Shown here one piece after another: positions 20,824 to 23,860 of a DNA stretch of 23,860 nucleotides. A program made the position numbers and the translations under genes. The stretch's first letter is position 1. The number at the start of each line of letters is the position of its first letter. The notes under the pieces were generated by a model, which saw nothing but the letters and a program-made list of their open reading frames with translations, did no database searches and had not been told where the DNA came from. Source of the stretch: Candidatus Omnitrophota bacterium (GTDB lineage Bacteria; Omnitrophota; Gorgyraeia; JABMRN01; RBG-13-46-9); assembly GCA_016782495.1 (NCBI GenBank), contig JADHYL010000005.1, forward strand, positions 1-23,860. Reading direction: 5' to 3'.

Positions 20824-20873
20824 TGTTCGGTAACATTAATTATGAGTCAACGAATACTTTCAAACTCTGTTTG

Positions 20874-20896
20874 GGTAACATTTAATGTGAGTCAAT
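20874..20896. repeat. Extra copy of the IS right-end motif
   Basis: GGTAACATTTAATGTGAGTC continuing to AAT repeats the IS end (inner copy 20828-20851) in the same orientation, 22 bases further out. It is either a second transposase-binding site, the true end, or the remnant of an earlier insertion. Confidence 0.7.
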
Positions 20897-20914
20897 TCAC
20901 CCTACCTAATTTAC

Positions 20915-20943
20915 TTGAAGTAATTCGTACTATATGTTATATT
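20915..20943 (+). promoter_or_regulatory. Promoter of the small-protein / phosphoesterase / Pi-transport genes
   Basis: TTGAAG (20915-20920), 17-base spacer, TATATT (20938-20943). Predicted start near 20950, just before the AGAAAGGA ribosome binding site of the small ORF at 20969. It begins 19 bases outside the outer IS-end copy. Confidence 0.5.
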
Positions 20944-20968
20944 GTGTGCCTGAAGAAAGGAAAAGTGT

Positions 20969-21109
20969 ATGGGCAGGTCAAAAAGGACAAGCATAAAATT
21001 TAAGCAAAAAGAAAAAAGAAAGAAAGAACGCGTCAAGCTTGCGAAAAAAGGGAAAGACCCGAACGAATTTTTCTCAAGCGGTATTTACATCGGCAAGCCG
21101 CTGAAATAG
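20969..21109 (+). CDS. Small highly basic protein, 46 residues
   Basis: Begins MGRSKRTSIKFKQKEKRKKE and ends in GIYIGKPLK. About a third of the residues are Lys or Arg, concentrated in the first 33; the tail DPNEFFSSGIYIG is not basic and looks like a conserved docking end. Good ribosome binding site AGAAAGGA (20954-20961), 7 bases before the ATG. Its stop is two bases before the ATG of the 3'-phosphoesterase gene, implying co-translation. I do not recognise the family. A nucleic-acid or ribosome-binding role is suggested only by composition. Confidence 0.7.
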   Translation: MGRSKRTSIKFKQKEKRKKERVKLAKKGKDPNEFFSSGIYIGKPLK

Positions 21110-21111
21110 TC

Positions 21112-21504
21112 ATGGTTGGCCGCGCGAAACCGGTTTACGTCATTCAAAGGCACGACGCCTCCCACCTTCATTATGACCTTAGGCTAGAAATGAAAGGCGT
21201 TTTAAAAAGCTGGGCGATTCCGAAAGAACCCCCTCGCGAAAGAGGCGTAAAGCGACTCGCGGTAAGCGTTGAAGACCACAAACTCGGTTATGACAATTTT
21301 GAAGGGGTGATCCCCGAGGGCGAATACGGTGCGGGCACAGTTAAAACTTGGGACAAGGGCTATTACGCGCTTCTGGAAAAAAGTGAAAACACGATCGTTT
21401 TTAATATATTCGGCAAGAAACTAAAAGGCAAATATTTTCTTATAAAATTAAAGCCGAAATCGCCCAAAGATAAAGAAAAAAACTGGCTTTTTTTCAAAAA
21501 ATGA
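21112..21504 (+). CDS. Stand-alone LigD-type 3'-phosphoesterase
   Basis: A 130-residue protein matching the phosphoesterase (PE) domain of bacterial ligase D, which trims 3'-ribonucleotides and 3'-phosphates at DNA ends. YVIQRHDASHLHYDLRLEMK carries H14, H20, D22 and R24; VEDHKLGY carries H56 and Y60. These six have the same spacing as the active-site residues of Pseudomonas LigD (H42, H48, D50, R52, H84, Y88), so it should be active. No ligase or polymerase domain is fused and no Ku gene is in the window. No Shine-Dalgarno is seen; coupling to the small ORF upstream is likely. It overlaps the next gene by ATGA. Confidence 0.9.
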   Translation: MVGRAKPVYVIQRHDASHLHYDLRLEMKGVLKSWAIPKEPPRERGVKRLAVSVEDHKLGYDNFEGVIPEGEYGAGTVKTWDKGYYALLEKSENTIVFNIFGKKLKGKYFLIKLKPKSPKDKEKNWLFFKK

Positions 21505-22619
21505 ACCTATCCAGAATTTCAAAAACAACATCAGTATTATTTTTCCTTTATCTCTTTTTTGTCAGCATAAGCTTGATGAGCCATGCCTTCGAAGGTTTTG
21601 GCAGCGGCTTTGCCGAGCGCCTCATAACCACAACCTCCAATCCTTTTGTCGGCCTATTTATAGGTATTTTAGCCACCAGTATTATTCAAAGCTCCGGAAC
21701 CACGACGTCCATGGTCGTGGCATTTGTAGCTTCGGGAGTCCTCTCGGTAAGAAGCGCCATACCGATTGTTATGGGCGCTAATATAGGAACAACTGTTACC
21801 TGCACTCTCGTTGCCCTGGGGCACATAACGAGGAAAGAGGAATTTAAAAGGGCTTTCGGCGGTTCCATAATGCATGATTTTTTTAACATATTGACGGTTG
21901 TTATCCTTTTCCCGATAGAGATGTCTACGCACTATCTTGAAAAAGCAGGGATATTTTTGACATCTGTATTCAACGATATAGGAGGCAAGGCGATTACAAG
22001 CCCGATAAAAATTATTGTTAAGCCGGCTATAAGCGCTATCGATAGTTTATTAAGGAACAATCTTAATGTTTCAAACTTTCTTCTGAATATCATTTTTCTT
22101 ATTATAGCGCTAATGTTACTTTTTCTATCTTTGTATAATATTTCCCAGGTGATGAAATCGCTGGTTATGAAAAAAGCGGATATGGTATTTGATAAGGTTA
22201 TTAGAAAGAACGCCATCCTGGCCATGGTCATGGGAATGTTATTTACGGCAATAGTAAGGTCAAGCTCTATTACCACGTCGCTTTTGGTACCGCTGATCGC
22301 CGCAGGCATATTAAGCCTGGAACATTCCTTTCCGATTGTTTTGGGCGCAAATGTCGGAACGACAATTACCGCGATATTAGCCGCTCTCACAGGAAATGTT
22401 GCCGGCATAACTATCGCCTTTGTTCATCTGGTTTTTAATATTACCGGAATTTTAATACTATACCCTTTTAAAATATTACGGTGGATTCCGGTAAAGCTTG
22501 CGCGTTTTGTAGCCGAAATGTGCACAAGACAGAAGATATTTGCCCTTTTTTACGTGATAGGTTTATTCTATTTGGTCCCGATAAGTCTGATTTTATTGTC
22601 CAGGTTTTTTGGAAAATAA
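21501..22619 (+). CDS. Na+/phosphate cotransporter, NptA/PF02690 family
   Basis: A 372-residue membrane protein with the internal duplication of the Na_Pi_cotrans family: repeat 1 has IIQSSGTTTSM (61-71) and GANIGTTVT; repeat 2 has IVRSSSITTSLL (251-262) and GANVGTTIT. In repeat 2 an Arg replaces the Gln of the usual QSSS motif. About eight hydrophobic segments are seen. It would import phosphate with sodium. The C-terminal PhoU domain present in many relatives is absent, but a separate PhoU gene follows 12 bases later. ATGA overlap with the upstream gene. Confidence 0.9.
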   Translation: MNLSRISKTTSVLFFLYLFFVSISLMSHAFEGFGSGFAERLITTTSNPFVGLFIGILATSIIQSSGTTTSMVVAFVASGVLSVRSAIPIVMGANIGTTVTCTLVALGHITRKEEFKRAFGGSIMHDFFNILTVVILFPIEMSTHYLEKAGIFLTSVFNDIGGKAITSPIKIIVKPAISAIDSLLRNNLNVSNFLLNIIFLIIALMLLFLSLYNISQVMKSLVMKKADMVFDKVIRKNAILAMVMGMLFTAIVRSSSITTSLLVPLIAAGILSLEHSFPIVLGANVGTTITAILAALTGNVAGITIAFVHLVFNITGILILYPFKILRWIPVKLARFVAEMCTRQKIFALFYVIGLFYLVPISLILLSRFFGK

Positions 22620-22631
22620 AAGAGGTGAAAC

Positions 22632-23333
22632 ATGTTTAAAAATCTCATATCGTTCTGGAAAGGAAAAGATTTTTTGACGCAGGTTCTGGGCGAATTCAAG
22701 GAAATGTTGAATGATACTAAATTCATGTTTGCGTCTGTTTGCGGAACGCTCCTGGAAGGAAAGAGGGACCTCAAGGTGAAAGACAAAATTTACGAAGTAG
22801 ATAGAAAAGTAAACCTCCTTGAAAGGGAGATAAGGAAAAGAATCGTGGAGCATCTATCCATTCAGCCGACAATCGACCTTCCGATGTCTTTGGTTCTCAT
22901 GAGCGTTGTAAAGGATGCGGAAAGGATAGGGGATTACTGTAAGAATTTATTTGAGATTGTTGAGCTTCTGGATAAACCGTTAAAAAAAGATCTTTTTGAG
23001 AAACTCTTCGACGACATTGATAAAAGGATTCTGGAGGAATTTGAGAAGACGCAAAAAGCCTTTATGGAATCGGACGGAAAGCTGGCGAAGGAGATTCTTC
23101 TGACGGAAAGAAAAGTCGTAAAAACTTGTGACGAAATAGTTAAAAAACTTGCCAAGAGCAATTTCTCGACAAATGAAGCCGTATGCCTCACCCTGATGGC
23201 GCGGTATTTCAAGCGCGTAGCCGCGCATCTGGCAAATATCGGCTCCTCGGTCATACTTCCCATAAGCGACCTGGACTTTTTTGACGAAAAATTCCGGAAC
23301 GAAAAAGACAATGACTGGAAAGGCGAAAAATAA
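22632..23333 (+). CDS. PhoU-domain protein
   Basis: A 233-residue all-helical protein with two PhoU-like repeats; VVKDAERIGDYCKNLFEI (first) and LMARYFKRVAAHLANIGSSV (second) carry the E/D-R-I/V-x-D/A-H-like metal-binding signature of PhoU helices. PhoU proteins bind metals and restrain phosphate uptake. It lies directly after the Na/Pi cotransporter with AGAGGTG as binding site, so it probably controls that transporter. A PhoB/PhoR pair is not in the window. Confidence 0.85.
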   Translation: MFKNLISFWKGKDFLTQVLGEFKEMLNDTKFMFASVCGTLLEGKRDLKVKDKIYEVDRKVNLLEREIRKRIVEHLSIQPTIDLPMSLVLMSVVKDAERIGDYCKNLFEIVELLDKPLKKDLFEKLFDDIDKRILEEFEKTQKAFMESDGKLAKEILLTERKVVKTCDEIVKKLAKSNFSTNEAVCLTLMARYFKRVAAHLANIGSSVILPISDLDFFDEKFRNEKDNDWKGEK

Positions 23334-23352
23334 AGAATATCGCCTTCCCGAC

Positions 23353-23381
23353 TTGATTTATCCGGTTTTTTTGTATATATT
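23353..23381 (+). promoter_or_regulatory. Candidate promoter of glgC
   Basis: TTGATT (23353-23358), 17-base spacer with a T7 run, TATATT (23376-23381), about 18 bases before the glgC ATG. The predicted short leader still includes part of the AAAAGGGG binding site. Confidence 0.4.
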
Positions 23382-23399
23382 TAGTAAAAGGGGTATCCC

Positions 23400-23860
23400 A
23401 TGAAAGATGTATTGTGCGTAATAATGGGCGGCGGAAGGGGGACAAGGCTCTATCCTCTTACCAGGGAGAGGTGTAAGCCGGCTGTTCCCGTAGCGGGAAA
23501 ATACCGCCTTATCGATATCCCTATCAGTAACTGCATTAACTCCGGCCTTAATAAGATATATGTTCTAACGCAGTTCAATTCCGAATCGCTCAATAGGCAC
23601 ATAACGAGAACTTATAAGCTGGACCCATTTTCGGAAGGGTTTGTCGAAGTCATGGCAGCGGAACAAACAACAGAGAACACGGAATGGTTCCAGGGCACCG
23701 CCGACGCGGTAAGAAGGTGCCTCAAGCATTTCGACGACCCAACCCTTAAATACATAGTCGTGCTTTCAGGAGACCAGCTTTATAAAATGAACCTGAAAGA
23801 CATGATTCATTTCCATAAAGACAAGCGCGCCGATATGACTTTGGCCTGCAACGTCACCTA
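23400..23860 (+). CDS. glgC: Glucose-1-phosphate adenylyltransferase, 5' part (cut by window end)
   Basis: The first 153 codons are present; the gene continues beyond the window. MGGGRGTRLYPLTRERCKPA is the nucleotide-binding signature, followed by GKYRLIDIPISNCINSG, NRHITRTY, WFQGTADAVRR and VVLSGDQLYKM, all characteristic of ADP-glucose pyrophosphorylase. It commits glucose-1-P to glycogen, which fits with the GH57 glucanotransferase in the same window. ATG at 23400 is preceded by AAAAGGGG (23386-23393). Confidence 0.93.
   Translation, partial: MKDVLCVIMGGGRGTRLYPLTRERCKPAVPVAGKYRLIDIPISNCINSGLNKIYVLTQFNSESLNRHITRTYKLDPFSEGFVEVMAAEQTTENTEWFQGTADAVRRCLKHFDDPTLKYIVVLSGDQLYKMNLKDMIHFHKDKRADMTLACNVT

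Larger units (their letters stand above)
19592..20851 (-). mobile_element. Insertion sequence with DDE (rve) transposase, about 1.26 kb
   Basis: Terminal inverted repeats: left end (19592-19616) runs GTTGACTCATAA to AATGTTACCG; right end (20828-20851) is its inverse with one indel. A single intact transposase gene fills the element. A further copy of the end motif lies outside at 20874-20896, so the real right border might be there. No target-site duplication was found next to either candidate border. ISfinder family not determined. Confidence 0.85.

Noticed and set aside
19583..20906. CACCCT on both sides of the IS as a target-site duplication
   Set aside because: The two copies lie at different distances from the IS ends (three bases inside one flank, two in the other, with different neighbours), so they are not a duplication of the insertion point.

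Overview
The window looks like a chromosomal segment of an uncultured Gram-negative bacterium. LptF/LptG point to an LPS-bearing outer membrane. The gene set (YvcK with PTS proteins, GH57 amylase, bifunctional PGI/PMI, short AhcY, long class II aldolase) would suit a PVC-type lineage such as Candidatus Omnitrophota. That placement is inference from gene content; there is no rRNA or other phylogenetic marker here to confirm it.

Layout. (1) Bases 1-2150 are an RNA- and repeat-rich accessory stretch: the 3' end of an unrecognised ORF with a strong terminator, three intact tRNA genes (Leu-UAG, Lys-CUU, Gly-GCC), a 16-nt piece resembling the 5' end of a second tRNA-Leu, at least six related hairpin repeats of about 45-54 bp, an HTH protein with a LAGLIDADG-like core whose stop codon lies inside tRNA-Lys, and two multi-branched hairpin clusters. 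(2) Bases 2185-14790 are one long co-directional block, probably an operon or a few operons: PTS IIA, YvcK, GH57 amylase/glucanotransferase, HPr, EI, PGI/PMI, a sugar-phosphate nucleotidyltransferase, MetK, AhcY, PfkA and a class II aldolase. It joins phosphotransfer signalling, storage-polysaccharide turnover, upper glycolysis and the SAM cycle. No PTS permease (IIC) or IIB is present, so the PTS proteins look regulatory. (3) Bases 14787-16969, minus strand: lptG and lptF, overlapping as TAATG. (4) Bases 16970-17420: promoters, a nested long inverted repeat and a three-way-junction-like element. (5) Bases 17421-19096: a membrane-anchored metallophosphoesterase and a convergent ComF-type PRTase; both have good sigma70-type promoters placed so close to the ATG that their mRNAs would be nearly leaderless. 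(6) Bases 19100-20900: two MITE-like palindromes and an intact DDE (rve) insertion sequence with TIRs and an extra copy of its right-end motif. (7) Bases 20915-23860: a 46-residue basic protein, a stand-alone LigD-type 3'-phosphoesterase, a Na/Pi cotransporter, a PhoU protein, and the start of glgC, which runs off the right edge.

The strongest candidate for something undescribed is the tRNA-associated hairpin family of region 1. Outer stems differ in sequence between copies but stay paired, the internal loop is conserved, and two copies begin exactly at the CCA end of a tRNA while a third interrupts a tRNA-Leu-like 5' end. An HTH/LAGLIDADG-like gene sits in the middle of the cluster.
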